A stretch of 64,000 nucleotides of DNA, taken from contig JACQYL010000045.1 of the NCBI GenBank assembly GCA_016208165.1, forward strand, positions 1 through 64,000, in the 5' to 3' direction. Of this stretch, positions 28,840-39,684 are shown one piece after another. Origin of the DNA: Deltaproteobacteria bacterium (GTDB lineage Bacteria > Desulfobacterota > Desulfarculia > JACQYL01). How positions within the stretch are numbered: position 1 is the stretch's first letter; every line of letters starts with the position of its first letter. The position numbers and the translations under genes are program-made. The notes below the pieces were generated by a model. The model saw only the letters and a program-made list of their open reading frames with translations, made no database searches and was not told the origin of the DNA.

Positions 28840-30780
28840 TTAGGACCCATGCGTCCACAGAGCGTCCCGCAAGCCCGAAACCCTCTCTATCCGCCTCGAG
28901 GACGCGGAGCAAAACACGTCGCGCGCTCCCCAGATCTCCACATGCTTCCGTGCACGAGTAATTCCCGTATACAGCAATTCACGGCTTAAAACCGGGGCGT
29001 CCCTGTCAGGCAGGAGCATTAGAATCCGATCAAACTCCGATCCTTGGCTCTTGTGTACGGTCATGGCGAAAACGGTTTCATGCTCCGTCAGTCGAGCCGG
29101 CGCGAAGGCCCTTACACCTTCTTCCTGATGAGAAAACCAGGCTGTCAGGCCCGGGCCGGCTTTCGGGTTTTCCAAAACAACACCCACGTCTCCATTGAAC
29201 AGATGATTTCTGTAGTCGTTTCTTGTGATCAGAATCGGTTTTCCTGAATACCATCTTCCCTTCGGGTCAATTACACCGTCCTCGGAGAGAAATTTCTCGG
29301 ACAGTCTGTTCAGGTTATTTACTCCAAACCGGCCCTCTCGAAGGGAGCAGAGGATCCGAAACCGGTCCAATGCCTCGAACGTCTTCCGAACCAGTTCATC
29401 CGAAATCCCGTTTCGCCGAATCGATCCTAAGGCCTCTCGATACAACGAGTAGCCTTCCAGTATGGAAGGCTTCAGTTCCCTCTCGAATGCGGCATACGAA
29501 GGCAAGTCCCGCCATCGGAAGTCATCAAAGCCGCCCCCGGCCAGGGTCCGTACCAGCTCTTCACCGCGTCCTTCGTTCACGGATGCACCGGCCCCGGCAA
29601 TCCCGCCTCCACTGTCAAAACGGTAATTCTTCTTCAAGTGCACAATACAATCCTGAAGGCCGGAAGGTCTGTCCTCCATGTCAGAGGCGTCGACGTGTAT
29701 ATCCGCCAAGGTTTCGAGGCATTCCGAGAATTCCCTGGAGAAACGATGACTCCGGTCGTTCGAGCAAATGTCGCCCAATACGGCGCCCGCTTCCACGGAT
29801 GCAAGCTGGTCTTTGTCACCCAGCAGAATCACACGCCCTTTGGCCGGCAGCGCACGAAAAAGCTTGGCCATGAGCGGAAGATCGACCATGGATGCTTCGT
29901 CTACGATCACGAGATCGGCGGTCAGGGGTCTTTTCTCGTCATGCTTGAAATCGGGGGAGCCCGGGATGGCGCCCAGCAGGCGATGAACAGTTGACGCGTG
30001 TTCCGGAATGGCCTCCAGCACTTCGTCTTTGCAGGGCAGCTTCCTTTTGGTTTCAGCTATGGCGTCCTGGAGGCGAGCAGCCGCCTTGCCCGTGGGCGCC
30101 GCCAGGACAATCCGCAAGGGAGAACCGACGGCCGGCTCCTGCAACAAAGCCATGATTCTTGCCACGGTGGTGGTCTTTCCCGTGCCGGGCCCCCCGGATA
30201 TGACGCAAAAGCGCTTCATCGCGGCCGTTGCCGCGGCCACCTTCTGCCAATCCGTGCCGTGTTCCGCTCTTTCGGGGAAAAGGCGGGAAAGCGAGCCGCG
30301 CAGGGCTGAAGGGTTCAAGCACTCGAGGGGAGCTGAAACCCGCGACAGGATCGCTTTCACCAGACTCCTCTCGTATTCCCAGTAACGGCACATATAGAGT
30401 CTCGACCGTTCATCCAGGATCAGAGGTGTGAAACCTCCCGGTTCTCCCACTACCGGATTCGCGCGGAGCGCTTGTTCCCATGTGGACCTGTCCGGACACA
30501 ACACAGCGACTCCTTCCGCCTCGTCCGCGGGCCATGGCTTTCCGGCCAACGCATCCAGATGGATGCAAATGTGTCCGTTCCTCGTATAAGCGCTCAGCAG
30601 CGCGGCCGCAAGGGCTACTTCGAAATGCGCGGTCCTGCATCTGCCCGCCGAAAACCGGGCGAAATGGAGATCGATATCTTCCAGTCGGCCTTCGCTCCGG
30701 AGCCGTTCGAGTCCTTCATAATTCGAGGTCAACTCGATTCTCCACTTGGAAGCAGCGTTGAACACGCTTCGTGAACCCAT
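28840..30780 (-). CDS. recD: Exodeoxyribonuclease V alpha subunit (RecD)
   Basis: RecD is the fast 5'-3' helicase motor of RecBCD, which processes double-strand breaks and degrades linear foreign DNA. Walker A is ISGGPGTGKTTT near residue 200, Walker B is DLVIVDEASMVDLPLM, and the late helicase motifs FAMTVHKSQGSEFD and LYTGITRARKHV are present. The 646-residue length is slightly above normal; the annotated start overlaps recB by 52 bases and the true start may lie a little later, but no other ATG occurs in the first 100 codons. It is the last gene of the recC-recB-recD operon. Confidence 0.95.
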   Translation of the reverse strand: MGSRSVFNAASKWRIELTSNYEGLERLRSEGRLEDIDLHFARFSAGRCRTAHFEVALAAALLSAYTRNGHICIHLDALAGKPWPADEAEGVAVLCPDRSTWEQALRANPVVGEPGGFTPLILDERSRLYMCRYWEYERSLVKAILSRVSAPLECLNPSALRGSLSRLFPERAEHGTDWQKVAAATAAMKRFCVISGGPGTGKTTTVARIMALLQEPAVGSPLRIVLAAPTGKAAARLQDAIAETKRKLPCKDEVLEAIPEHASTVHRLLGAIPGSPDFKHDEKRPLTADLVIVDEASMVDLPLMAKLFRALPAKGRVILLGDKDQLASVEAGAVLGDICSNDRSHRFSREFSECLETLADIHVDASDMEDRPSGLQDCIVHLKKNYRFDSGGGIAGAGASVNEGRGEELVRTLAGGGFDDFRWRDLPSYAAFERELKPSILEGYSLYREALGSIRRNGISDELVRKTFEALDRFRILCSLREGRFGVNNLNRLSEKFLSEDGVIDPKGRWYSGKPILITRNDYRNHLFNGDVGVVLENPKAGPGLTAWFSHQEEGVRAFAPARLTEHETVFAMTVHKSQGSEFDRILMLLPDRDAPVLSRELLYTGITRARKHVEIWGARDVFCSASSRRIERVSGLRDALWTHGS

Positions 30781-33700
30781 TCGGAAGAGGGCCTTCCATG
30801 GTAAATCCCGAATTCAGGACCCCGTTTCATATCTATACCGCGGACGAACAGGTAGAATACCCCGCCGAAATGATCCTCGTAACTGTAGTCCGGAACGCGC
30901 AGGCTCAGGTACCGATCAAGGGCTACCGTATAGATCAGGTACTGCAGCACGTAGTATTCGGCGTTCATAACCGACTCGAGGGCTCGCCGGTGATAATCTT
31001 CAACCCTGCCGCCGAGAAAATTGCTTTTCCAATCCACCAGATAGTACTGGCCGCCAAATCGGAATATCAGATCGATGAATCCCTTCATGAACCCTCTGGC
31101 GGGCCTGAAATCAAGGCGCGCCAGGTGCAGCGCGGCCTCATCCGTAACGAGGTCCTCCGTTCCGGATCTGAACAGATCCTTCAGTGTATCCGCCGATACG
31201 GGATTCAGCGGATAATAGAACTCCATTTCGTTGATTCGATCCCTCGGCCCTACTCGCGAGAGTGATAATTCCGGGCGTTCCGGATCCAGATTCACCTCGA
31301 GAACGTTCCGAATCATAGCGCATACGGGCTCACACCACTTCACATCGAATTCGTATTCGGAAAGCTTCCTCCTCACCAGTTCACTTCTCAGGGCTTCATC
31401 CGGGTTCGCGTAATCCACCTGCTCAAGAATCTCGTGAATGCAGCTTCCCGCTTCCGCGCCCCTGGGGAATTGAAACATGTTCGGATCGCTCCGGGTGTCC
31501 GACGTTTCCGAATAGACCCCTTCCACAACTTTGACGCCGCCCTCCGAGCCGGCATCATGATCGGGAAACTCGGACCGGACGGCTATGTCCGAGATCAGAG
31601 AGGAAAAGCTCGAGATTCGCCAGTCCGTATGGATGCGTCCTCTGAACGTCGAACACGCCAACGGCTTTTCTAACCGATCGCGCGGTTCATATTCCGTTTC
31701 CGCCTGCAAAGGTATGGGCGCACATGCGATGCTACCCCCGGCTTTGTCCGCAAGACTCGTGATTTGCCGGACGAGTTCCTGGTCCTGCAATCGCTTGAAC
31801 TTCTCCCCCAGATCTTTCACGAGGCATTCCGGGTCCAGCGCCTCCGGCCGGTGAAACAGATAGGCAGGCGCCGAGGTTTCAGCACCGTTGAACCGTCCCC
31901 ATACCAGATAACAACGGTTTATGGCCCGCGTCAGGCCGACGTACAACAGTCTGAGGTTTTCGGCCAGAAGTTCGGTGGAGGCCGACGCCCGACTCAGGTC
32001 CATCTTGTCTGATCCCATGTCCAGAACGACGTCAAAGGAATCGTCCCGCTTTTCGTGAAACAGGACCTCGGAACCTCCGCTCTCGGAACCCATCCAGGCA
32101 AAGGGGCAGAACACGATGGGAAATTGAAGCCCTTTGCTTTTGTGCATCGTCAGCAGGCGCACCGCGTCTTCGTCGCTCTCGAGCCGAAGCTCATGTTCGT
32201 CCTGAGGTGTCCCTTCCTCCCGAAACTCAGCGAACCGTTTCAGCAGGTTCCTCATTCCCAGGTTGCGGGCCGAAGCCTCCCTCTGCAACAGTTCCGCCAG
32301 ATGCAGCACGTTCGTCAGCCGCCGCTCGCCGTCCCGGTAGGACAGCAGGCGTTTTCGAACGCCTTCGCCCTGGATCAGCCCACGAAACATCTTCATGAAT
32401 CCGCCTTCCATCCATGATTCATGATAGGTTTCGAACCGTGAAGCCCAGTGCTGCCAAGTAGGTCTCTCCGAATCGGCATCCACTAGTTCTTCACCCCGCA
32501 CACCGATCAGGTCCGTCACCAGGGCGGATTTGAGCAATCTCGGTTCGCTCGGCTCGGAGACCGCCACCAGCACACGCCACAGTTCCTCCGCTTCCCGGGA
32601 TTCGAACACATTTCCCGTGCTCAGCATAACGGTCCGGACTCCAAGCTCGTTCAGTGCGGTCTGGATCAGACCTGCTTCCGTATGTTTTCGGACCAGCACG
32701 GCAATGTCGCTCTCCCGCAGCGGACGATCGCCCAGAAGCGCCCTCTTCCGCCGCCCGGATTCCAGCAAACGGGCGATCTCGCCGGCCACGGCTCTGCTTA
32801 TGACTTCACCAGCCAGACCTTTTGAAATCACTTTCCGTTCAGAAGAGACCCGCTCGGGATCCGCGTACCAGATCCAAAACGGAGGCTCTCTTCGACCGCC
32901 GACCGTCAGAAACGCGTGAACTCTTCCTTCCGGCGGACGAACGGGATGAAAGGGAATCTCGTCGTACACGAACGGAGCGGAAGCGTTGGAGAAAACGCCG
33001 TTTACAGCTTCAATCAGCCCCGGCTCCGACCGCCAGTTCTCGGTCATCGTGTATCGGGTCGCCACGTGCGACGCCGCCTTCATATAGGCGAACAGATCGG
33101 CTCCCCGGAAACTGTAAATAGCCTGTTTGGGATCTCCGATGAGAAACAGAATCGAATCCCTCGTACCGAAAACGGAGTCAAAGATGGCATATTGGATCGG
33201 ATCCGTATCCTGAAACTCATCGATCAGCGCTGCCTTGTATTTCTTCCTGAGAGATCCCGCGAGTCGTGAATCGCCCTCCCGGTTCAACGCAGCCCGGACC
33301 TTGAGCAACAAATCGTCAAAATGTTGGACGTTTCGTTTCTCTTTTCTTGTCGGCAACTCGGCTTTGAGATAGCGTAAGAAAGCGCTTTTCAAGAACATCA
33401 AATAGCGATCCAGGGTTGCCTCGGCCTGCTTGACCAACGCCTCGTGCCGATCGCACTGCACGAAGAACCGGTGGTCGGGTGACCGCCCCTTTTGCTTCGT
33501 GGCTCTCTTCAGGGTATCGGTGGTGAACTTGGAAAAAGATTCGATCGAGGCCGACGGCATCGGGCCCTTCTGTTCCAGATAAGAATCCAAATCGGCCAGG
33601 TATCTGGAAACTTGAGTCTCATTATAGCTTCGAGCACTCAGGTCCGAGTTCCGGAGTTGCCGTTCGATTTCGCCCTTTTCCGATAGCCATGTCCGCCTCA

Positions 33701-34376
33701 GGCTCCCATGGCTTTCTCGAACGCCGGAGAGCAATTCCGACATGCTATGTATTGGGGGCGGAGTCACGTCGGGGATGACCCTCAAATCCGGACACCCTAT
33801 GGAAGTGTGGCCGAGTTTCAGGAACGTGTCCGCGGATATCCCTTTTCCCATAAAATATCGGACCAGTTCGACGGGTGCATCGTAGAAGTGCTTCCGCCAG
33901 AAGTCCTCGGCGATTTGTCTTTTAAGAGTCTCCTGGTCCAGGATCATTTCCGCATCGAACAGGCTGCCGCTTTCAAACGCATTCTCTCGAAGTATCCTCT
34001 GGCACAGCCCGTGAATGGTGAAAATCGCCGATTCATCGAAGTCGTTGATCGCGCCGGTCAGTCGGTGGATGACATCATCCACATTTCCGAGATGGTTTTC
34101 CGTCAGCTTACGCAGAAGCTCGTCCTCTCCCTCCCCGATTTGAAACGCTTTCCTGGCCTCGATCAGCCTCCTACGGATTCTACCCCGAAGTTCCTCCGTC
34201 GCCGCCACGGTGAACGTGACCACAAGAATCTGGTGGACTGAAAGTCGTTTTTCGATGATCAGCCGGAGAAAAAGCCCCTCGATGGCAAAAGTCTTGCCCG
34301 TGCCCGCGCTGGCTTCGATCAGGTTGGTCCCTGATAGCGGTACGCCCATCAAGTCGAAATTTCTAACGTTTCCCAT
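30729..34376 (-). CDS. recB: Exodeoxyribonuclease V beta subunit (RecB)
   Basis: RecB is the 3'-5' helicase and the only nuclease of RecBCD. The 1215-residue product has a superfamily 1A helicase core with Walker A in IEASAGTGKTFAIEG at about residues 22-36, Walker B in ALIDEFQDTDPIQY, and motif VRLLTMHKSKGLQFPIV. The C-terminal nuclease domain shows GFIDLIFRFGGQYYLVDWKS with the Asp and Asp-x-Lys metal residues (quoted in part: IFRFGGQYYLVDWKS). Length is normal. Its start overlaps the recC stop by 28 bases. Confidence 0.96.
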   Translation of the reverse strand: MGNVRNFDLMGVPLSGTNLIEASAGTGKTFAIEGLFLRLIIEKRLSVHQILVVTFTVAATEELRGRIRRRLIEARKAFQIGEGEDELLRKLTENHLGNVDDVIHRLTGAINDFDESAIFTIHGLCQRILRENAFESGSLFDAEMILDQETLKRQIAEDFWRKHFYDAPVELVRYFMGKGISADTFLKLGHTSIGCPDLRVIPDVTPPPIHSMSELLSGVRESHGSLRRTWLSEKGEIERQLRNSDLSARSYNETQVSRYLADLDSYLEQKGPMPSASIESFSKFTTDTLKRATKQKGRSPDHRFFVQCDRHEALVKQAEATLDRYLMFLKSAFLRYLKAELPTRKEKRNVQHFDDLLLKVRAALNREGDSRLAGSLRKKYKAALIDEFQDTDPIQYAIFDSVFGTRDSILFLIGDPKQAIYSFRGADLFAYMKAASHVATRYTMTENWRSEPGLIEAVNGVFSNASAPFVYDEIPFHPVRPPEGRVHAFLTVGGRREPPFWIWYADPERVSSERKVISKGLAGEVISRAVAGEIARLLESGRRKRALLGDRPLRESDIAVLVRKHTEAGLIQTALNELGVRTVMLSTGNVFESREAEELWRVLVAVSEPSEPRLLKSALVTDLIGVRGEELVDADSERPTWQHWASRFETYHESWMEGGFMKMFRGLIQGEGVRKRLLSYRDGERRLTNVLHLAELLQREASARNLGMRNLLKRFAEFREEGTPQDEHELRLESDEDAVRLLTMHKSKGLQFPIVFCPFAWMGSESGGSEVLFHEKRDDSFDVVLDMGSDKMDLSRASASTELLAENLRLLYVGLTRAINRCYLVWGRFNGAETSAPAYLFHRPEALDPECLVKDLGEKFKRLQDQELVRQITSLADKAGGSIACAPIPLQAETEYEPRDRLEKPLACSTFRGRIHTDWRISSFSSLISDIAVRSEFPDHDAGSEGGVKVVEGVYSETSDTRSDPNMFQFPRGAEAGSCIHEILEQVDYANPDEALRSELVRRKLSEYEFDVKWCEPVCAMIRNVLEVNLDPERPELSLSRVGPRDRINEMEFYYPLNPVSADTLKDLFRSGTEDLVTDEAALHLARLDFRPARGFMKGFIDLIFRFGGQYYLVDWKSNFLGGRVEDYHRRALESVMNAEYYVLQYLIYTVALDRYLSLRVPDYSYEDHFGGVFYLFVRGIDMKRGPEFGIYHGRPSSEWVHEACSTLLPSGESS

Positions 34377-37300
34377 AGACTGTGTTCTTCCTGACGTTCC
34401 AGCAAGGGGCCGAAAAGTTCCTGGGACAACTGCTCGAACTCGTTGTCAAGAGGAGTGGAATCGCGGAGGCATAGCTCGTAATATCGGTCGGCGGCCTCAG
34501 GACGCCATGGAGCGTCCCAGACCCTCCGAGCGGCCTTCAAGGCATTTTCCCCCATTTTCCCATCTTTCGCCGCGGCTCCGGCAAAGGCGAGGGAGGCCTC
34601 AGGAAAAAAATGGATGGGCCTGCAAAGTCCTTCCCAATACCTTAAGAGCAGGGTCTCCAGAATCCGCTCGGGTTGATTTGGAGGCCGATAAACAAACGTC
34701 TTGTCCTCCCCTATCAGAATCCCCTTCCGGGACGAATCGAAGTGAGCGGAGGAGCCTAGCGCCAAATAATGAATCCAGATACGCAGCCGGTCTTGTGCTT
34801 TGATCTTTGCGCATCGTGCGTGGAGCAGCGCTCCGGGGTAGAGATGATCAATCCGGGCTGTAAGCCGGAATCCCGCCAAGGGTACATTCACTTCAACTGG
34901 AGCCAGGGCGCCGAGTTCCACGATCGGTCTCAGTCTTTCCGAAAATCGGGACGCGGCATTCTCCACCCGATCGTACTCACAGATTCCGGCCGCCCCGTGA
35001 GGGAGACGCCCCGAAGCCCGGGCCCTGGCAAAAAACGCCTCTGCGTCCGCACCCGAAATCAGCTCCTCGTTTAGTTCCTGCTTCAGGACATACTCCTCGA
35101 GGCGGTCCAGAGCGAAAAGCTCACGGTCGTCCAGCAAGGCGGGTTCTTCATCCAAGGCCACTCCCAAACGCTGCTTCAACAGGAATCTGCAGGGATTGGC
35201 GTAGAAGGAACACAACTGCTCCACATCCACGACGCGCCATTCCTCTCCCGGATCGTCCAAGCGCGAAGCAATGAAGCGAAAAGGCTGCGGGACATGCGCT
35301 CTCAGACTTCGAGCCGCGCCGCAATTTTCCTCCGAATAACTGAGCAGGTCCCCGTCCGGATCGAAATACATGGAATTGAACGCCTGAAGGGAATGTTCGC
35401 ACACCCACCGGCTCGGCGCCTCTCTTCCGGGGGCCTGGAATCCCTGCCTGACGTAATCCAACAGTTCACTGACCACTACGGACGGCGGGATCTTACTGTT
35501 GTCTCGAATGCTCTGACCCACATAACTGATATAGAGTTTCTCTCGTGCGGAGAGGATCGCCTCCAAGAACAGATAGCGGTCATCCTCCCTGCGGGAACGA
35601 TCTCCTTTCCTGGGAGCCTTGGCCATAAGATCGAAGCCGAGCACGCTCGATTTCCTTGGAAAGGAGTCATCGTTCATGCCCAAGAGACAGACCACTCTGA
35701 AAGGAATGCTGCGCATGGGCAGCATGGAGCAGAACGTGACGCCTCCGGCCAGGAACCCCAGGCCGAAGCCCTCGCGTTCGAAAGCCCGCTTCAGATAGGA
35801 TCGTACGACTTCAACCGCGACCGTCCCGGAGAAGCCGGATCGATCCTCCATTTCAGTGAGGCTCGAGATGAGGCGTCGAAGCATCCGCATCTCGAATTCG
35901 TTTTCGTCTCGGGGTTCAAAAAAATCGTCCAGAATCCCTTCAAGCATCTCCGCCCATTCGCTGAGGTTATGCGGGTTTCCCAGCGCCATCCGCCATTGGA
36001 ATATCCGATCCATGAATTCTACGAAAGAACCCAAAACGATGGCCTCACCGCCTTCGATGCCGTCAAAGGGAAGAATGCCGTCAAACATCCGCCGGCCTTC
36101 TCCGCGCATGGCGTACCCTAGTAGTAAGCGATCCAGCCCGGCGGACCAGGTGTTCTCCGGAATTGCAGGCAGCCCCATTCCGGCTCGTTCCGAAGCACTC
36201 ACGCCCCATTTTATGTGCGTTTCCTCTATCCAACGTTGGATCAGGTCTACATCCAATTCGGATAGACCGAACGTTCGCCGGACCGCAGGAGCTTCAAGAA
36301 TGGAAAGCACATCCGTTGCTCCGAGCCGGCCGGCGGCCAGATCGAGGATGGAAAGGAAGGGTTCCGCCAGGAGCCCTTCCTTTCGAAGACTCTGATCGGC
36401 TATTCGAAATGGTATTCGCAAAGACTCGTTTTCCGGAGCCCCGAAAACGGCCCGTACGAATGGGGCATAGACCTCTACGTCCGGGGTCATTACCATGATG
36501 TGGTGGGGTTCCAGCGTGGGCTTCTCGTCAAACATCCCGAGCAGGTGGTCGTGAAGGACCTCTACCTCGCGCATAGTGCCGTGGCAAGAGTGAAACTCGA
36601 TCGAACGGTCCGATTCCACGTCAAACGAAAGCCGGCATTGCTCATAGTAGCGGTTGCGGAGGTGGAGAATATCGGATTGAACGCACGCGAGTATGCTTCG
36701 CTCCCCCGGATCCTCAAAATCTTCCAGTTCCGTTGAATCTTCGAGTTCGGAAACCAGCGAGAAGAACGCTCTCCCGCGCCGGCCTAACGACGCAAGGAGA
36801 CTATTTCCCTCTTCCAGATGCAACGGGCCGGATTCGGAAGGGAAAACGGTATATTGACGCATCTCGCGTTCGGATACGATGTCTCCCCAGTATTCTCCGG
36901 TCGGGTTCATAAGAAACAGGTTCACTTGAACCGTTGACGCAAGTCCACGCAAGATATCGAGATGAAAAGGCGGCAGGTAGGAGATGCCGAAAACGGAAAT
37001 CCGTTCAGGAAGCGACCCGGGAATGAATTCCCGGCTGTGGAGATGTTGAAAGAACCGGTTCCTCTGCGTTGCGCGATGGGACCTGTCCGTACCCGCGGCC
37101 ACTTCTCTCCACAAAACCGCCTGCCAATGGCGTTCACTTCCATTGTCCCACCTGAGGATCATCTCCGGTCGAAACAGCAGGTACTGGTCAAAGAGATCCG
37201 CAATGCGAATCGACATCTGCAGTTGTTTCAGTCCGGTTTCGTCATCAGAGAGGTACGAGTCCAGATCCGGAAATTGTCGTCTCCGAAGCGGATCGCTCAG

Positions 37301-37597
37301 GACTTCCATGATTCTCCAGGTCATGACCTCGGGCTCGAAGGGAGATCCTTCGGCCGGGTCTGCGAGAAAAACACGGAAGACGACCTCGATCAGAGCGTTT
37401 GGAAACGGGAAACTCAGGTTTGCAGCGACACGATGACGTTTGGCGAGTTCCAAAGACACCCATCGTTCCATGCCTTTGCTCTGGACAACAATCATTTCTG
37501 TTCGCAGCGGAGACGGCAAGGGAACGCGCAGTGTCTCAGCCAGGGCGGACACCAGGTTCTCCAGGCGATTACTCAGAAAAACGTTCAGGCCCGGCAT
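34349..37597 (-). CDS. recC: Exodeoxyribonuclease V gamma subunit (RecC)
   Basis: RecC holds RecB and RecD together and scans the single strand for Chi sequences; it is a helicase-like protein without working ATPase motifs. The product starts MPGLNVFLSNRLENLV, the classical RecC N-terminus, and from the ATG at 37597 has 1082 residues, near the family length. A longer frame to 37771 exists but adds 58 residues with no homology. Typical segments include VQSKGMERWVSLELA near residue 40 and HIMVMTPDVEVYAPFV further on. It is the first gene of the recCBD operon. Confidence 0.95.
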   Translation of the reverse strand: MPGLNVFLSNRLENLVSALAETLRVPLPSPLRTEMIVVQSKGMERWVSLELAKRHRVAANLSFPFPNALIEVVFRVFLADPAEGSPFEPEVMTWRIMEVLSDPLRRRQFPDLDSYLSDDETGLKQLQMSIRIADLFDQYLLFRPEMILRWDNGSERHWQAVLWREVAAGTDRSHRATQRNRFFQHLHSREFIPGSLPERISVFGISYLPPFHLDILRGLASTVQVNLFLMNPTGEYWGDIVSEREMRQYTVFPSESGPLHLEEGNSLLASLGRRGRAFFSLVSELEDSTELEDFEDPGERSILACVQSDILHLRNRYYEQCRLSFDVESDRSIEFHSCHGTMREVEVLHDHLLGMFDEKPTLEPHHIMVMTPDVEVYAPFVRAVFGAPENESLRIPFRIADQSLRKEGLLAEPFLSILDLAAGRLGATDVLSILEAPAVRRTFGLSELDVDLIQRWIEETHIKWGVSASERAGMGLPAIPENTWSAGLDRLLLGYAMRGEGRRMFDGILPFDGIEGGEAIVLGSFVEFMDRIFQWRMALGNPHNLSEWAEMLEGILDDFFEPRDENEFEMRMLRRLISSLTEMEDRSGFSGTVAVEVVRSYLKRAFEREGFGLGFLAGGVTFCSMLPMRSIPFRVVCLLGMNDDSFPRKSSVLGFDLMAKAPRKGDRSRREDDRYLFLEAILSAREKLYISYVGQSIRDNSKIPPSVVVSELLDYVRQGFQAPGREAPSRWVCEHSLQAFNSMYFDPDGDLLSYSEENCGAARSLRAHVPQPFRFIASRLDDPGEEWRVVDVEQLCSFYANPCRFLLKQRLGVALDEEPALLDDRELFALDRLEEYVLKQELNEELISGADAEAFFARARASGRLPHGAAGICEYDRVENAASRFSERLRPIVELGALAPVEVNVPLAGFRLTARIDHLYPGALLHARCAKIKAQDRLRIWIHYLALGSSAHFDSSRKGILIGEDKTFVYRPPNQPERILETLLLRYWEGLCRPIHFFPEASLAFAGAAAKDGKMGENALKAARRVWDAPWRPEAADRYYELCLRDSTPLDNEFEQLSQELFGPLLERQEEHSLWETLEIST

Positions 37598-37803
37598 GGA
37601 ATTGTTTTGACACGCTTGGTTCGACCTTGTTGCCCCCCGGCGCCCTTCCAAATCCGGGTTCCCTGAGTGTCTTGAAGAGAAAATAGCCCGGCCGAGGGCG
37701 GCCGAGGTCCCGTTCTTGATCGAAGATCGACCATCCGAGGCGCCGGTCGCCGCGACAAACGGGCTCAGCACTCCTGCCGATCGGGAACATCCGGAATGGC
37801 TCT

Positions 37804-39624
37804 CTACTGGCCCTGTTGCCGCCGATAGGCGGCCACGGTGGCTCCTTTGTTGCGAGGAGTTGCATTTGCCGCCGATGTAATCAGGTACAGTGAATTATCG
37901 TGAATCACGCCCAGCGCATTGTTGGATACCAGGTAATTCAACAAGTCCCCCATGCCGGCTTCGGTCCCGTGAAGGTGAAACGAAACACCCGTCCGGTTAT
38001 GCTCTTCCAGCCAGTTCTCGAGGCCAAAAGCCGCAACTTGTTTCCCGGTGGTTAGAGTAAGGAATTCCGCGGCAGAATCGATTTCCTTCGTCCCCCCGAT
38101 AAACGAAACCGTGAATCGCAGAGGTATCGGAGCAACCTGACCCATGAGAGCAGCGTACCGGGTTCTAGCTTCTTTAGGAAATGGCTTTACGGGAAACAGC
38201 CGGGCGTGCTCCCGCGTATTGCTCACAAGCCAGGAATTCTTTTCTCCTGCCAGCACTTCCTCCAGAATCACGCTCGCCGACACTCGAGCGCCTGCCATCC
38301 AGTAGGCTCCGGGAGGGTATTCAAAGATGGGATTCAACAGGGTGGGACGAGGCCTCTCGCTGGTTTTCGAATAGTTGGTTCGTTTCTGACGATCCGGAGC
38401 GTCATAGTACAAGCTTTGCATTTCCAATGGCGAGGGAAGCCTCCAGTTCTTGTAGCCTTGCACGCTGAAGACCTTCTCGGCGTAACCCATGGCGTCATTC
38501 CTGGTGTACCTCGCATCCGTCTTCGACCTCTTGCACCATATCAATCCGAGGCGGTAATCATATACCAGATCGCCGTCAACATGGAATCTTCCCGCAACCA
38601 AATCGGAAGGAGTTACCTCGGGAACCTGCGCTTGCCGTTGGAATGTATGATCTTTCTTAGCGATATACCGGGCGAACTCACCCCCGCCCGTAATGAGACC
38701 GACGGCGTTATCCGTAATCAGGTTGGCGAGACTCTGCTCATTGACTCCGGTTAAACAGCAACCTTCAGGGCCTTCAATCGGCCCCAGGCTCATACATTTT
38801 TTGGTCTCCTCGATTTCGCAAGCACCGCTGGAGCGTCTGAGACAATGAGAAAGGGTAGCCATGTAGACCTTCCCACATTGGTCCAGTCGGACCTCCAACC
38901 CTTCGGCGGCTCGATATTGCTCCAGAGACGCGCAGAGAGAACTCGCGGCTTTTACGCCGGCCGAAGACTCGGCCTCTGTTAACATCCGCACGTTCGAGAA
39001 GCCCATAGCCGCGAGCGCGCTCGCCACTCCGTCCGAAACCTGACGCGCCGGCAGATCGAATCCGGAACCTGTATCCACCGGCAGGAGCAAAAGCGAAGAG
39101 GAGAGTGAACCCCTCAGTTTGGCCAACCGATCGTTGCCCATGGTTTCAAGTACGTTTTCTTTCACGAAATTGAGCGGGTCATAATCCGGACTACGTTCGA
39201 TGCATCTCCGCGGATCCACGATATAGTCGTCAATGACAATATTCCGATCCAGCGAGTCTGGAGTGTCCTGGTTGCCGGTGTAATGCTCCATCATAAGATG
39301 GTAGCAGATACCGCTCTTGTAGAGTTTCCAACCCACAACATGGTCCACGTGCGTCTCCCGAAGAACGCAGCCGAGGTCCTCTTCGGCGCACTTTGTCTCC
39401 CTGGGTTTGACAATGTCGAACCGTTGAAGATTCGCCAATGCATACTGAATACTTCGGTTCAGACTATCGTGGAATCCGGGGGCGAGATTGGACCCACCGG
39501 CCAATGGGACCACCAGCAGCTTGGGTTTCTTGGATGCAGGAGGCAGCGCTTCTCGTTTTTCACACCCCGTCAGCAAGGCGAACAAAGCATACGTGAGCAG
39601 GATGAAAATGAGTTTCGCTTTCAT
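37804..39624 (-). CDS. Multidomain lipoprotein with C-terminal DUF1566-like and STN-like parts
   Basis: The 606-residue product has a lipoprotein signal (LLTGC at about residue 21) and should be membrane-anchored. Residues about 35-130 and 175-290 look like two related alpha/beta units of the kind found in TolB-N or penicillin-binding-protein-activator-like lipoproteins (KLLVVPLAGGSNLAPGFHD and LLLLPVDTGSGFDLPARQ at their starts). A DUF1566-type region follows (LIWCKRS, GYKNWRLPSPLEM), then a final 90 residues resembling the short N-terminal domain of secretins and TonB receptors. The ATG at 39624 is preceded by AAAGGAG at ideal spacing. Function unknown. Confidence 0.75.
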   Translation of the reverse strand: MKAKLIFILLTYALFALLTGCEKREALPPASKKPKLLVVPLAGGSNLAPGFHDSLNRSIQYALANLQRFDIVKPRETKCAEEDLGCVLRETHVDHVVGWKLYKSGICYHLMMEHYTGNQDTPDSLDRNIVIDDYIVDPRRCIERSPDYDPLNFVKENVLETMGNDRLAKLRGSLSSSLLLLPVDTGSGFDLPARQVSDGVASALAAMGFSNVRMLTEAESSAGVKAASSLCASLEQYRAAEGLEVRLDQCGKVYMATLSHCLRRSSGACEIEETKKCMSLGPIEGPEGCCLTGVNEQSLANLITDNAVGLITGGGEFARYIAKKDHTFQRQAQVPEVTPSDLVAGRFHVDGDLVYDYRLGLIWCKRSKTDARYTRNDAMGYAEKVFSVQGYKNWRLPSPLEMQSLYYDAPDRQKRTNYSKTSERPRPTLLNPIFEYPPGAYWMAGARVSASVILEEVLAGEKNSWLVSNTREHARLFPVKPFPKEARTRYAALMGQVAPIPLRFTVSFIGGTKEIDSAAEFLTLTTGKQVAAFGLENWLEEHNRTGVSFHLHGTEAGMGDLLNYLVSNNALGVIHDNSLYLITSAANATPRNKGATVAAYRRQQGQ

Positions 39625-39684
39625 CGGGGTACTCCTTTGGCGCAGTGGACTCGGCTGAAAGGCTTCAACTTTATAAAAGAACAT

